From assembly GCF_024171815.1 (NCBI RefSeq), contig NZ_JAMTCJ010000004.1:186001-250000 (forward strand): a stretch of DNA of 64,000 bases, given 5' to 3'. Source of the stretch: Williamsia maris. Its GTDB lineage: Bacteria > Actinomycetota > Actinomycetes > Mycobacteriales > Mycobacteriaceae. Shown here piece after piece: positions 1-9,192 of the stretch. Position 1 is the stretch's first letter. The number at the start of each line of letters is the position of its first letter. The notes below the pieces were generated by a model. That model had not been told where the DNA came from and searched no databases. It worked only from the letters and a program-made list of their open reading frames with translations. The translations under genes were made by a program, and so were the position numbers.

Positions 1-2
1 TT

Positions 3-1334
3 GCGGGTGATCACCCGACAGTGTGTTCGCTGGAGGTGTCTCTTCGAGGGGTCCTCGACGTCACTCGACTAGTGCACGCGTTCGCATCGCTACGTACTCG
101 TCACCCTGCGCTCGCGGCCTGCGTCCACACGTCAAATGATGACAAAAAGAGCTTTGTCACGCCGCAGATTGCTGCGAACACTGCAGAGCACGTGGCGGTG
201 AGGACGTCATCGGCTGTGGGGCCAGCACCGATACCGCCGACGATCGACCTGTCGCGCTCACTGAGTGCGATTGATGTCCTCACACTGGATGACACGCACA
301 CGGTCACGTTGCACATTGCACACGTGATGGCCGATGGTGCGCACGCCATTGCGTTGCTGACCGAATTGTTCGAGCTGTACACAGCTGCAGCTATCGGGTC
401 AGGTGGGTCACCTGATTTGGGTGTACGCCCATTCCCGTCGTCTGGCGCTGCTGTGGGGCGTCTCCACCAGGGGGAGGGGGGCGAGGACCCGCTGGGTGCG
501 ACACACCTGCGTGTCGACGATGCGCTCTGGTACGGCAGACCCCCTCGGGGAGCAGCGACTGGCGCCCCGGATTGGCCGATGGTGCAATCACTTCGACTTG
601 ACCGCACTACCTCGCGTCGACTGCTGGATGCACTTGCCGACGCGGGTGTCGGTGTCCTTGCCGCGATCAGCGGTGCCATCGTGTGCGCAGAGCGCTGTGG
701 GTTCGACGCTCTGGGAGAAGACAGACCAGTCTCGTTGGGTGTGATGACAATGGTTGACCTCCGAAAGCGGGTCACCCCGCAACGAGCTGCGGTCGACGTC
801 ACCAACTTCGCCGGACCTTGCTACCAAGCCGTGCAGGTCGGAAGGCGCAGCGATCCCGTGCTGATCGGAGAGGGCCTCGTTGGTGCGGTGCGCGACGACA
901 TCGCCAGCGGCCGATGCCTGCAGGGGTTGGTGGACGCAGAAACGGGCGGCGGCCATCGCGGCCTTGGTCATCCACCTGTGGTGATCAGTAACCTGGGCCG
1001 GATCCCTGACCTGGTCCTTCCCACCACGTTGACCGCCACAGATGTGCGACCCGCACTGTGGGTTGACGCCAACGGGTTCCGAGGTGATGACACCGATTCC
1101 GACACCAGGCCCGCGCCTATCGCAACTACTTACCAGATCAGCAGCTACGGCGGCCGTATCGGCATCGAGATGATCAACCTCGGCAGCACGGTATTGCCCA
1201 AGGTCCAACAGGCTGTTGCCGACGCATTGACCGAGAGGCTGCGTGCGTGGGCGCTCGGCCATCCCGTCCGCACTGCCGCGCGGAGTCTGGCTGGAGCTCG
1301 CACACGCACACAGGCGGAGGTGACGAATGTCTGA
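3..1334 (+). CDS. PapA5-like acyltransferase, 5' end outside window
   Basis: The frame is already open at the left edge, so the first residues are missing; comparison with the third acyltransferase here suggests that about 25 are absent. The protein belongs to the condensation/PapA acyltransferase fold, whose members move acyl groups from a CoA or carrier thioester to a hydroxyl. The catalytic H-x3-DG motif is visible as AHVMADG (codons near position 321). A PapA-type C-terminal half follows, with the VDLRKR and ISNLG segments that recur in the paralogues at 1327 and 4878. It overlaps the next acyltransferase gene by 8 nt, which indicates one operon. The acceptor is unknown; the neighbouring glycosyltransferase makes a glycolipid hydroxyl plausible (inference). 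Confidence 0.8.
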   Translation, partial: AGDHPTVCSLEVSLRGVLDVTRLVHAFASLRTRHPALAACVHTSNDDKKSFVTPQIAANTAEHVAVRTSSAVGPAPIPPTIDLSRSLSAIDVLTLDDTHTVTLHIAHVMADGAHAIALLTELFELYTAAAIGSGGSPDLGVRPFPSSGAAVGRLHQGEGGEDPLGATHLRVDDALWYGRPPRGAATGAPDWPMVQSLRLDRTTSRRLLDALADAGVGVLAAISGAIVCAERCGFDALGEDRPVSLGVMTMVDLRKRVTPQRAAVDVTNFAGPCYQAVQVGRRSDPVLIGEGLVGAVRDDIASGRCLQGLVDAETGGGHRGLGHPPVVISNLGRIPDLVLPTTLTATDVRPALWVDANGFRGDDTDSDTRPAPIATTYQISSYGGRIGIEMINLGSTVLPKVQQAVADALTERLRAWALGHPVRTAARSLAGARTRTQAEVTNV

Positions 1335-2772
1335 GACGTTACGGACAAAGGTTGTTCTGGAGAGTTGTGGCCCGCGCATAGCGAGCGACGGTGAGAGCGG
1401 AAAAGTGTTCCGGCCGCTCACCTTCAGCGAGTGCTCCTTTATTCACCCAGAATCGAGCGAAATCATCGGTGCATCCCTGCACCTCGCTGGCGACCTCGAC
1501 ATCGCTGCGATGCGGACTGCGTTTGGTGAGCTCCTCCTCGAATATCCCATCCTCACCGCGACGATCAGCACCGTCGACGACGTGCCGATGTTCGCGGCCG
1601 GCGACGCCGCATGGGTGGCCGCTGCGGGGTTCGGGCAATCATCGGGTCGATGGTCCGGTTTCACCCAACGCCCGCCCACGCTTCTCGCGTCTCTCGAGCT
1701 TTTGTGCGCGCTCGAGGTCACCTCCGACAGCGAGGAGCACCGGGTGACGTTGTGGGTCAGTCACTGCGCCACCGACGGCGGCGGAATCATAGCGTTGACG
1801 AAGAGAATCTTCGAACTCTTCACCGCGGCAACGGACGGACGACAGCTAGCCCCCCGACAGTTCCCTTTCCCCCGTGAACCGCATCTCATCATGGCCGAGC
1901 GTGGAGTTGTGGCCGAGTCGGTGCCCTACGAACGAAGACTGGCCCACACGACCTGGAGCGGGACGATGACGCGAACGGGCCAATACGACCTTGCTGATGA
2001 CGTCGAGCGGATCCGCGTGAGCCGTGACACCACTGCGTGCCTGAAAGGGGCTGCAACGACGCTCGGCGTGTCGACGCATTCACTCGTGGCCGGTGCGATT
2101 GCAGCGGCCGAGGCATCGGTGATGGAGGCCGCCGATCCTGCGGTGGCGTTGCTATTTCCCGTCGACTTCCGATCACGCATCACTCCGCCCATCGCGCCTG
2201 CAGAGGTGACCGCGCTATGCGGGTTCTCCTTCGTATCGACGAGGTGTGCAGCATCAGGTGAACCGCGCGATATAGCGCGAGTAGTCCAAGATCAACTGCG
2301 CAGTGATCTCGCCGACGGCACAGTATTGAGATCCTCGGTCTCTCCGATGCCAGCTCCTTCCACCCGCCGACACGGGCCCCCGGTCATCATCAGCAATGTC
2401 GGAACGTTCCCCGCCGTGGAATTGCCTCAGTGCCTGATCGCACGTGACTTTCACAGCCAGATCGTTCGGAGCGCGGTGGGTCTGCAGGAATGGACTCGCC
2501 GGTGGCCGGGCCCGGACAAGCCGCCAGTTCCCGTGGGATCGGCGTACCTGATCTCGGTCTTCTGTGACCGACTCAGTATCGAGATGCGCGTGTTACCGGG
2601 CACGTTGGACCGGCGAACACGTTGCGCCATCATGGCACGGCTCCACACCCTGTTGAACGATGTGGACGCTCTCATTCGAGGCGGCCGGCCAGAATCGCTG
2701 GCCCCGGCCGGGGCTACGGTCACGTCACCGTTGCAACAATTCGTGGGCGACGACAGGATGGCCCGCCGGTGA
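1327..2772 (+). CDS. PapA5-like acyltransferase
   Basis: A 481-aa member of the same acyltransferase family as its neighbours. The active-site motif is SHCATDGGG, with His146 and Asp150. The first His of the classic HHxxxDG is replaced by Ser, which the family tolerates because the second His is catalytic. Later landmarks are the VDFRSRITPP segment and the ISNVGTFP strand, both typical of the PapA/phthiocerol-acyltransferase group. The ATG at 1327 lies inside the end of the upstream gene, and the stop overlaps the GTG of the glycosyltransferase by 4 nt, so translation is probably coupled. The substrate is not predictable from sequence alone. Confidence 0.8.
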   Translation: MSETLRTKVVLESCGPRIASDGESGKVFRPLTFSECSFIHPESSEIIGASLHLAGDLDIAAMRTAFGELLLEYPILTATISTVDDVPMFAAGDAAWVAAAGFGQSSGRWSGFTQRPPTLLASLELLCALEVTSDSEEHRVTLWVSHCATDGGGIIALTKRIFELFTAATDGRQLAPRQFPFPREPHLIMAERGVVAESVPYERRLAHTTWSGTMTRTGQYDLADDVERIRVSRDTTACLKGAATTLGVSTHSLVAGAIAAAEASVMEAADPAVALLFPVDFRSRITPPIAPAEVTALCGFSFVSTRCAASGEPRDIARVVQDQLRSDLADGTVLRSSVSPMPAPSTRRHGPPVIISNVGTFPAVELPQCLIARDFHSQIVRSAVGLQEWTRRWPGPDKPPVPVGSAYLISVFCDRLSIEMRVLPGTLDRRTRCAIMARLHTLLNDVDALIRGGRPESLAPAGATVTSPLQQFVGDDRMARR

Positions 2773-4865
2773 CGCCGCTGCCCACGCACGACGTGGCACC
2801 GCCTCCCGAGCGGCCGTGGCCGATGCTGATCGACGTTGCAGCGCAGGTTGTCTGCTACTTCGTCGCGAAGTACGCCTTCGGGGCGAGTCCCGAAATCGCT
2901 TTGTCGGTCGGTGCGGGTGTGGTGGCCTCACGCATCGCCGTGAGGACCGCCCGCCGCCGCCGCACCGAACTGGTCGAGCTGTTGATACTCGGAATGATTC
3001 TGGTGTCGATTGTTGCGGCGGTCGTAGCCGGCCAACCACGTGTGGTCCTGGTGATCCAGTCGTGTGCGGGAGTTGTGTTGTGCGGCGTCCTGGTAGCAGG
3101 CGCTCTGACCGGACGACCGGTGGCCGCGCGACTTCTCTCGCAGTTTCTCATTCGGGGGGACAGCGCGCGAGCAGGGCGCTGGGACGAGCGCGTGCACCAC
3201 CGTGCGGCCGGTAGCGAATGGAGACGCCTGGAGTTGATTTGGGTGATGACCGCGATAGTGAGCACCACGGCCAGCCTGGCGGTAGCCGCGATGAGTCCTC
3301 TCGACGCCGCCGTCATATTTTGTCAGGCCATTCCATTCGCCGCCGCCGCCGCCGGCGTGGTCGCCACGTGGGTGTCGACCCGGGAACTACGCCGCCACCT
3401 TCACGCTTCGGCTGCGACGCCGACCGATTTGGGTGGGCGGCGCTCCGGTGTGGCGCGTTCGATATGCATTCTGGCGTTGGGTAGTCGGGGTGATGTACAG
3501 CCGACCATCGCGCTTGCTCTTGCGTTGATGGAACGTGGTCATCGAGTCAAGATCGCAGCGATGGGAACAGGCCTGGTTGCACTGGTGCGTTCGGCAGGGG
3601 TTGAGGCCCATCCCCTCAGCGACACGGTGCCTGATCATGATGACAGCTACCGCCGCGTGCTCGATCGGCCCATCAAACGGATGCGGGCATACGGCCGCTT
3701 CTTGGACGCTCACGTCGACACAATGTCCCGCGAGATCATCGACGCGTGTGCTGATGCCGAGGTGATCGTGGCGCACTCCGATGGCCTGGATTTTGCGGTG
3801 TCGTCTGCTCAGGGGCGCGTGGTCGTCGGTTACCGATTCTTTCCGGGCACTACCAACGGCGCTTACTCGGTCACTCAGTACACCTCTACGGGATGGGTCA
3901 AGGCGGTCTTGGACAGATCCCCCCGGTGGGTTAAACGTCTGACCTGGACTTGGGGTGACTTCACTACCTGGTACCACGTGAAGGGAGCGGTGAATCAGCA
4001 CCGGGCCGCCTTGGGGTTGGCGCCGTATCGATCTCGTCGGGAACGTAACAGGGCATGTGCACACGTCCAGGATCTGCAGCTTTACGACGCCGCATTGACG
4101 TCAGCCCTGGCGCCTGAATTCGGATCGGCCAAGCCGATGCTCGGTTTTCTAGAAGTTCCATCGCACGCCTGGACCCGGGCCACCGGAGTTCCTGAGGTAC
4201 CCCCGCTGCTCGATGAATGGCTCGACGCCGGCGAGCCGCCGATCTACTGGGGATTTGGCAGCATGCGAGTAGAAGACCCGGACCGGCTGGCCGCCGATTT
4301 CGCCGACGTCTGTCGAGAGCGTGGACAACGCGGGTTGATCGTCGTCGGATGGAGTGACCTCAACGACCACTCCTACGGCGACCACATCAAGGTCGTCGAG
4401 TCCGTCAACCATTCCGCTGTGCTGCCACGGTGCCGGGCCGCGGTCCACCATGGCGGGGCAGGAACAACCGCTGCCGCGCTGCGCGCCGGACTCCCGTCAC
4501 TGATCTGCCCCGTACTGGCCGATCAACCATTCTGGGGCACGCGCGTCACCGAACTCGGTGTGGGGATGTGCATTCCGATCAAAAAGCTCGATGCACGACG
4601 ACTACACACCGGGTTCGACTTCCTCCTCGGCCCCGATGCCACACTGCGCGCCCAACGATTGTCGGTACTGATCGCGTTGGGTGCAATACCGGCGCAGCGT
4701 GCAGCCCGCCTCGTCGACATGGCCATCCTTGGTGACACATCGACTCGACCTCACGTCGCCGGCGCAGTGCCCACCACCGCGGTTGCGATGGACTTCTCTG
4801 CCGCGGAACCACGACCAGACAGCGCGGCGCTCCAGTTCCCCGACCCCGTACTGGCCGACAAGTGA
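2769..4865 (+). CDS. Glycosyltransferase (UGT/GT1 type) with N-terminal membrane domain
   Basis: A 698-aa two-part protein. Residues 1-210 hold several hydrophobic helices (about 20-58, 70-90, 92-112, 155-175 and 178-200). From about residue 220 a GT-B glycosyltransferase begins: ALGSRGDVQP (227-236) is the donor-site entry of the Rv1524/Rv1526c and vancomycin-type family, and HHGGAGTT (550-557) is its C-terminal nucleotide-sugar motif. Family knowledge implies sugar transfer from an NDP-sugar to a lipid or lipopeptide. The membrane half is not part of usual members, so this is an unusual fusion that would anchor the enzyme at the membrane. The GTG start at 2769 overlaps the upstream stop (GTGA). 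Acyltransferases flank it on both sides. Confidence 0.8.
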   Translation: MTPLPTHDVAPPPERPWPMLIDVAAQVVCYFVAKYAFGASPEIALSVGAGVVASRIAVRTARRRRTELVELLILGMILVSIVAAVVAGQPRVVLVIQSCAGVVLCGVLVAGALTGRPVAARLLSQFLIRGDSARAGRWDERVHHRAAGSEWRRLELIWVMTAIVSTTASLAVAAMSPLDAAVIFCQAIPFAAAAAGVVATWVSTRELRRHLHASAATPTDLGGRRSGVARSICILALGSRGDVQPTIALALALMERGHRVKIAAMGTGLVALVRSAGVEAHPLSDTVPDHDDSYRRVLDRPIKRMRAYGRFLDAHVDTMSREIIDACADAEVIVAHSDGLDFAVSSAQGRVVVGYRFFPGTTNGAYSVTQYTSTGWVKAVLDRSPRWVKRLTWTWGDFTTWYHVKGAVNQHRAALGLAPYRSRRERNRACAHVQDLQLYDAALTSALAPEFGSAKPMLGFLEVPSHAWTRATGVPEVPPLLDEWLDAGEPPIYWGFGSMRVEDPDRLAADFADVCRERGQRGLIVVGWSDLNDHSYGDHIKVVESVNHSAVLPRCRAAVHHGGAGTTAAALRAGLPSLICPVLADQPFWGTRVTELGVGMCIPIKKLDARRLHTGFDFLLGPDATLRAQRLSVLIALGAIPAQRAARLVDMAILGDTSTRPHVAGAVPTTAVAMDFSAAEPRPDSAALQFPDPVLADK

Positions 4866-4877
4866 GAAAGGTGAGAG

Positions 4878-6206
4878 GTGCCGCCCGTGACATATGAACG
4901 ACGCGCACTGTCTGCGCTCGAACTGCCCTATGCACAGACCAACACGATTTCGTGTGGCACGTTCGTCCTGCAGGGCTCGCTGGAGGTGCCCACATTGGCT
5001 GCAGCGTTTCAGGCGCTACAGCGTGAGTTCCCGGTGCTTGCCGGACATATCGCGATCGGTGCGGACGGGGCCGAACTGGTGGCGGGCGATACCGACGCCT
5101 CACCGGTGTTCGTGCAGGAGCAGAGGAAATTCACACCCGGTGATGTGCACCTCAAGCTTCAGCCGCTCCACCAGTTGAGTGGCGTGCTCGTCGTAACGGA
5201 TGGTGACCGGCATCAGACAACACTGGGGGTCAATCATGCGGTGGCCGACGGAACGCACGCGGCATTCCTACTGCTGCGCCTGTGGGAGCACTACACCTGC
5301 CTTATCGAGACTGGTCAGGCGCACCCCGCTGCACGGAATCCGCTCCCGAGCTCACCGTCGCAGACGGCGCAGCAGGTCGGCGTCCTTGCAGACGGTCCGC
5401 CGCCCAGGGGGTTTGGCGAAATACGATCCAACGGGATCATGCCGACGGCCAACGATGTGGGCGGCGAGCTTTTCGACTTCTGCAGAGTGGTGGTCGATGA
5501 ATCGACCTTCACTCGAGTGCGACACCACGCGAAAGCTGCTGGTGTCTCTGTTCATGCGTTCGTCTCCGGTGTGATCACCCTCGCCGAGCGACGGACACTT
5601 GCCGGCGTGAGGGCTGATGCGGTGGTGCCGATGGGGGTGTTCAGCCCGGTCGATCTTCGATCCCGATTCCGTCCGGCCATCGGTAGCGCCGCTGTGACGA
5701 ACTTTGCCGGAGCGTCACGGGTGACGGTCAACGTCACGGCCGCCAGCGACCCGATTGCGATAGGTAGAGCGGTTTCGGCGCAGTTGCATTCTGATATCGA
5801 GGACACCAGTGTCCACCGAGACTTGTTCGGCACCGGGGACCATGAACCCGGTACAGCCGAGACCGCCGCTCCGATACGAATCAGCAACATCGGACTCATG
5901 CCTGAACCGGCACTACCTTCGAACCTGGCGTGCCGAGATTTTCACACCAGTTCCCACGTCGATATGAACGCCGTTCGGGCCCTTATCGCACTGTCCCCGC
6001 CTGGGGAGAGCCTGCCCGCTCTGATGGGTATGCACTATCACGTTATGAGTTTCGCCGGACGACTGAGCATTGAGATGCGTGGCGTCCCAGGATCTGTCCC
6101 CGTCAGAGTCGCCGACGCGATCGTGTCGGACATCCTGGCGCAGCTTCACACGCAGGCAGATGCGATGATCGACCTCCAGCAATTGGCCGCACATCATGGC
6201 GAATAA
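4878..6206 (+). CDS. PapA5-like acyltransferase
   Basis: A 442-aa acyltransferase, the clearest match to the PapA5 layout here. The N-terminus runs from a PapA5-like opening (ERRALSALE) into the active site NHAVADGTH (His120, Asp124). The second half shows VDLRSRFRPAIG, TNFAGAS and RISNIG, then a final LSIEMRG strand. The GTG start at 4878 is preceded by GAAAGGTGAG, a good ribosome site. It follows the glycosyltransferase by 12 nt and overlaps the next gene by 11 nt. The probable role is esterification of a lipid or glycolipid hydroxyl, but nothing in the sequence fixes acyl donor or acceptor. Confidence 0.82.
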   Translation: MPPVTYERRALSALELPYAQTNTISCGTFVLQGSLEVPTLAAAFQALQREFPVLAGHIAIGADGAELVAGDTDASPVFVQEQRKFTPGDVHLKLQPLHQLSGVLVVTDGDRHQTTLGVNHAVADGTHAAFLLLRLWEHYTCLIETGQAHPAARNPLPSSPSQTAQQVGVLADGPPPRGFGEIRSNGIMPTANDVGGELFDFCRVVVDESTFTRVRHHAKAAGVSVHAFVSGVITLAERRTLAGVRADAVVPMGVFSPVDLRSRFRPAIGSAAVTNFAGASRVTVNVTAASDPIAIGRAVSAQLHSDIEDTSVHRDLFGTGDHEPGTAETAAPIRISNIGLMPEPALPSNLACRDFHTSSHVDMNAVRALIALSPPGESLPALMGMHYHVMSFAGRLSIEMRGVPGSVPVRVADAIVSDILAQLHTQADAMIDLQQLAAHHGE

Positions 6207-7584
6207 TGGGGAGGGAGCCAAGCGCCGCCATGCCCGAGGCGGGGATCGGCTTGCGCCACTGGATCATGCGGCTGCGGCGGGCGTCGAAGCAACCGGCCGC
6301 AACTCGCTGGTGCAGGTCACCTGGACGTACAACAGGCCGGTAGACATGGCGGGGCTCGAGCGTTTCAACACCCAACTCGGAGCGGGACGGCTTGGGCGCA
6401 GGATCGAAAAGTCTGCGTTCCCGTGGGCGCGTGACCGCTGGGTCGACGAACCGTCGGCTCCTGCTGTTGACATCGACTCACTCGGCACCTCTGAGGAGGT
6501 CGCGGGTTGGGTCGATCGCCGCGCATCGATACCTATCGATCCATGGGCAGGGCCGGCCTGGCACATTGGTGTCCTGCCGGTCGACGACGGCAGTACGGTC
6601 GTAACCCTTGTGGCATCGCACGCTCTGGTCGACGGGGTGGGAATGGCCTTGGCGACCGCCGATGCGGCCGCCAGTCGATCCCGTTCTTGGGGCTATCGCC
6701 CGCCACGCACACGCGGAGCTTTCCGCGGGTTTCTCCACGACGGGTTGCAGACCGTCCGAGAGATTCCGAAGGTGTTCCGGGCCTTGGTATCGGCGGTGGG
6801 ACTGATGCGCACTCGACTGCGGGTTGAGCCAACGCCCGAGGCAACAGCCCCGACGCCGCAGCAGAGCAGCGCCGGCTCCAAGCGCAGTACCGCACCGCCT
6901 GAACGCCGCGACGTGTGGGCCGTCGCCCGCGTCAGGGTCAACGACGTCGCCGTACAGGCCCGTGAACGCGGTGGTACCGACACCACCCTGTTGTGTGGTG
7001 TCGCAACACAGTTGGCCGCCGATCTCGGGTGGGTGAACCCACTTACCGGGGAATCGACAGTCGCGCTGTCGGTCAACCAACGAACATCATCAAACGATGC
7101 TCGCGCGAATGCCCTGACAGAGGTCCAGATCGACATCGACCCCGCGGCGGTGACTATTGACTTGTCCGGCATTCGTAGCGATCTCCGTACCGCCTTGGTG
7201 GCGTCGACTGACCATCCGCACGAGTTCGACCGTCTGCTTCCTCTGACACCGTTCCTACCGAAGAAGTTGTTTGGTGCGCTCATCGAGGCTCCGGCGGACC
7301 TTGCGAGACCCGTCACTACATGCGCCGGGCTCGGCACTCTCGACCCGGGCGTGTTCCGACCCGACGGATCACCGGCGGACACCAGTTGGTTCCGACTCAC
7401 CTGGGCTGCCCTACCCGGCCGCACGCCGATCGCCAGACGTCAATACCTGTACTTCGGGTGGACCGGATCCGAGCATGAGTTCGCTGTATTTGCTGCGACC
7501 AACCTCCGCCTACCCGGAACCTGCACGTGGGATCAGTTGCTAGATAATGCACTTGAGAGGTTCAGCTTGAGCACCGAGCGTTAG
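6196..7584 (+). CDS. Divergent CoA-dependent acyltransferase (condensation fold)
   Basis: A 462-aa protein with the active-site motif SHALVDGVG (His142, Asp146), in the same fold class as the three PapA-like genes upstream. The rest of the chain differs from them: a basic, Ala/Thr/Ser-rich linker lies around residues 210-235, and the C-terminal half resembles wax-ester-synthase/condensation proteins more than PapA5. It starts inside the preceding gene and ends the acyltransferase operon; no gene follows for 600 bp. The divergence suggests a different acceptor or acyl chain from the other three (inference). Confidence 0.72.
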   Translation: MANNGEGAKRRHARGGDRLAPLDHAAAAGVEATGRNSLVQVTWTYNRPVDMAGLERFNTQLGAGRLGRRIEKSAFPWARDRWVDEPSAPAVDIDSLGTSEEVAGWVDRRASIPIDPWAGPAWHIGVLPVDDGSTVVTLVASHALVDGVGMALATADAAASRSRSWGYRPPRTRGAFRGFLHDGLQTVREIPKVFRALVSAVGLMRTRLRVEPTPEATAPTPQQSSAGSKRSTAPPERRDVWAVARVRVNDVAVQARERGGTDTTLLCGVATQLAADLGWVNPLTGESTVALSVNQRTSSNDARANALTEVQIDIDPAAVTIDLSGIRSDLRTALVASTDHPHEFDRLLPLTPFLPKKLFGALIEAPADLARPVTTCAGLGTLDPGVFRPDGSPADTSWFRLTWAALPGRTPIARRQYLYFGWTGSEHEFAVFAATNLRLPGTCTWDQLLDNALERFSLSTER

Positions 7585-8187
7585 TTTCGGCTACCTAGTG
7601 GCCGTCTCTGTCGGCTACTGTTTACACAGCCGAGCAACCCAATACGCTCCACGTTGTGGGAATAAAGGACATGTCGGTGGCCGATGGAAGGCAAACATTC
7701 GAAATTAGTTCCGAGACTGATGTTGTGAAGAGTGGTAATGCGGTGGGAGAGGGAACTAACTAGGCACCACCGCGCTCCCTCTGACGACCCGACAGTGTTG
7801 CGAAGCGAGTCGTCAGACAGGTCGTACACCACGGTGCCGTCAGCTATGCAACCCTTACGTTCCGCTGCCAGCAAGTACGTACCCGGTGAACGCCTAGTAG
7901 GAGGTTTGGTCCGGCAGCGGCCCGGCTTGTGGTGAACTGCTTCCAACAGAAGTTGGGCCAATCTGCCGCCGTCGCTACCGCCACAGCGGCCAACTGAAAT
8001 CCCTGACCCCAGTGAACGCCGCCGCTGCGAGTGGGGCGGCCTAAGGACCGGGCGTGTGCCAGCGGCGGCTTCGTCTTCTTGGGCTATGTCGCGTGCGGAG
8101 CAGTAGAGTATGTCCGCGCCTGCCCCCAATGCTGCAATAGCGCGGTTCCCCGGTAGCAACATAGGTTCGTAGTGAGCTGGCCTTCGA
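7585..8187. other. Gene-poor stretch after the acyltransferase operon
   Basis: No convincing intact gene is visible. Short protein-like runs on the minus strand, for example near 8090-8160 and 7800-7880, are interrupted and have no recognisable start or ribosome site. They may be decayed genes. The stretch joins a clear pseudogene on its right. Confidence 0.5.
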
Positions 8188-8541
8188 GTAGGCGGTGGTG
8201 GCCATCCGTTCGGCGATCGGCGGTCGGTGAGCAGTTCGTCGATCTGCGCCCCTTGCGTGTGGGCGGCCCGTATCTGCGCGACGGGTCGGTCGTTACTACC
8301 ACCACAGTTCCGATCCCGCTCGAAGACGTTGTGTCCAGCGCGATTACACTTATCGGACTCAATCCCGATCGATGACTTGCACACCGTGGTCACCGAGTTC
8401 GGCAAGGCGTTCAACGGCAACGGCGAGAACCATAGGGGCCTCGTCGACCCGCTGTCGAACCTCGCCATGGCGGGCAACGACAACCTCCCGGCGACGATCT
8501 CGTTGATCCGCAACACCGTCCTGGGCGCCCAGTCCGACTAG
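8188..8541 (+). pseudogene. Decayed internal fragment of an orphan mce gene
   Basis: The translation matches the middle of the intact mce gene at 11709-12971. One frame gives GEQFVDLRP and GGPYLRDGSV, and a second frame gives DDLHTVVTEFGKAFNGNGEN and NDNLPATISL. A 7-nt insertion follows the GCGATCGG at 8213-8220, and another small indel near 8345 changes frame again. The end is a nonsense change: CAG in the intact gene corresponds to TAG at 8539-8541. Both the MCE N-terminus and the C-terminal tail are missing. This is a dead duplicate of the mce family that fills this window. Confidence 0.85.
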
Positions 8542-8638
8542 TCCGGCACCAAGGCGGTGGCAGGCTTGGGTATGTGATTGGAGCACGACAACCTAGCCTG
8601 TCAGTTCCGACGTGGCCAGTTCTATTGGGTCCTGCGGT

Positions 8639-8875
8639 CTACGGAATGGTGCGGATGCTTCGGCTAGCTCGGCCTGCGGTTAGGGCGGTGGCGAGGGTGC
8701 TGGCCGCGACCAGCCAGACGGGGCCGCCGAGCAGGATGGTGGTGAGGGTGGCCAGGGCGAGCAGATTGCTGGTTGCGCCGGCGGCCAGGGCGATGGTCAC
8801 GGGTTTGGTGCGGTGTGGTTGGCCGGTGACGGTCCACGCTGTCGACGATGGTGGGGTGTCATGCTGCTGGGTCAT
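8639..8875 (-). CDS. Small membrane protein, third gene of micro-operon
   Basis: A 78-aa protein with a polar N-terminus and hydrophobic segments at roughly residues 27-45 and 48-68 (LATLTTILLGG, then WLVAASTLATALTAG). Its ATG overlaps the stop of the 46-aa gene upstream by 4 nt, which is the main evidence that it is real. No family is recognised. The second copy of this locus, near 59.7 kb, has no equivalent third gene. Confidence 0.5.
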   Translation of the reverse strand: MTQQHDTPPSSTAWTVTGQPHRTKPVTIALAAGATSNLLALATLTTILLGGPVWLVAASTLATALTAGRASRSIRTIP

Positions 8876-9012
8876 CGCTGCCTGCGGTGTTCGGCAGGGA
8901 CTGCCGGGTGGGAGTTCGCGATGAGCGAGAGCATGGAGGCGTGGAGGAGTCCGCCGGCGACGACCATGCCCAGTCCCGTGAGCACGATGGGGTCGGTGAA
9001 GTGAGCAAACAT
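8872..9012 (-). CDS. 46-aa membrane protein, conserved micro-pair gene B
   Basis: The gene begins MFAHFTDPIVLTGLGMVV and has one hydrophobic segment followed by a short polar tail. It is clearly homologous to the 55-aa protein at 59895-60062: the AH-x2-DP-x-VLTGL and GG-x-LHA elements and a following LSLIA are shared. Its ATG lies 12 nt after the stop of the 55-aa gene at 9025-9192, the same order as in the other copy. Function is unknown. Conservation of a 46-aa sequence between two distant loci is good evidence that it is translated. Confidence 0.7.
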   Translation of the reverse strand: MFAHFTDPIVLTGLGMVVAGGLLHASMLSLIANSHPAVPAEHRRQR

Positions 9013-9024
9013 CGATGGCCCTGT

Positions 9025-9192
9025 CTACGCGGCGGTGCGGGTCTGCGGGTTGGAGTGCCGCTCGAAGTCGCGTTGCTGGAGTTGGGCGTCGCGATCAGCG
9101 CGCGCCACCACCCGCCCGAACACCACCGCGGCGATCACCGATACGACACACCACACGAACAGCCCCACCACGATCACTACAAGAACAGTCAT
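9025..9192 (-). CDS. 55-aa membrane protein, conserved micro-pair gene A
   Basis: The start at 9192 (MTVLVVIVVG) follows a good ribosome site (GAAGGGGGC on the minus strand). The first 30 residues are one transmembrane helix and the rest is a charged tail with ADRDAQLQQRDF. The 57-aa protein at 59718-59891 has the same plan, with ADRDARLQEHEF. It opens a three-gene micro-operon running to 8639. The single helix plus charged cytoplasmic tail resembles regulatory or assembly micropeptides, but no function can be assigned. Confidence 0.7.
   Translation of the reverse strand: MTVLVVIVVGLFVWCVVSVIAAVVFGRVVARADRDAQLQQRDFERHSNPQTRTAA

Noticed and set aside
7581-8516. Long minus-strand frame through the mce pseudogene
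   Set aside because: Its first part is antisense to mce homology, and the remainder is an interrupted, unrecognisable sequence.
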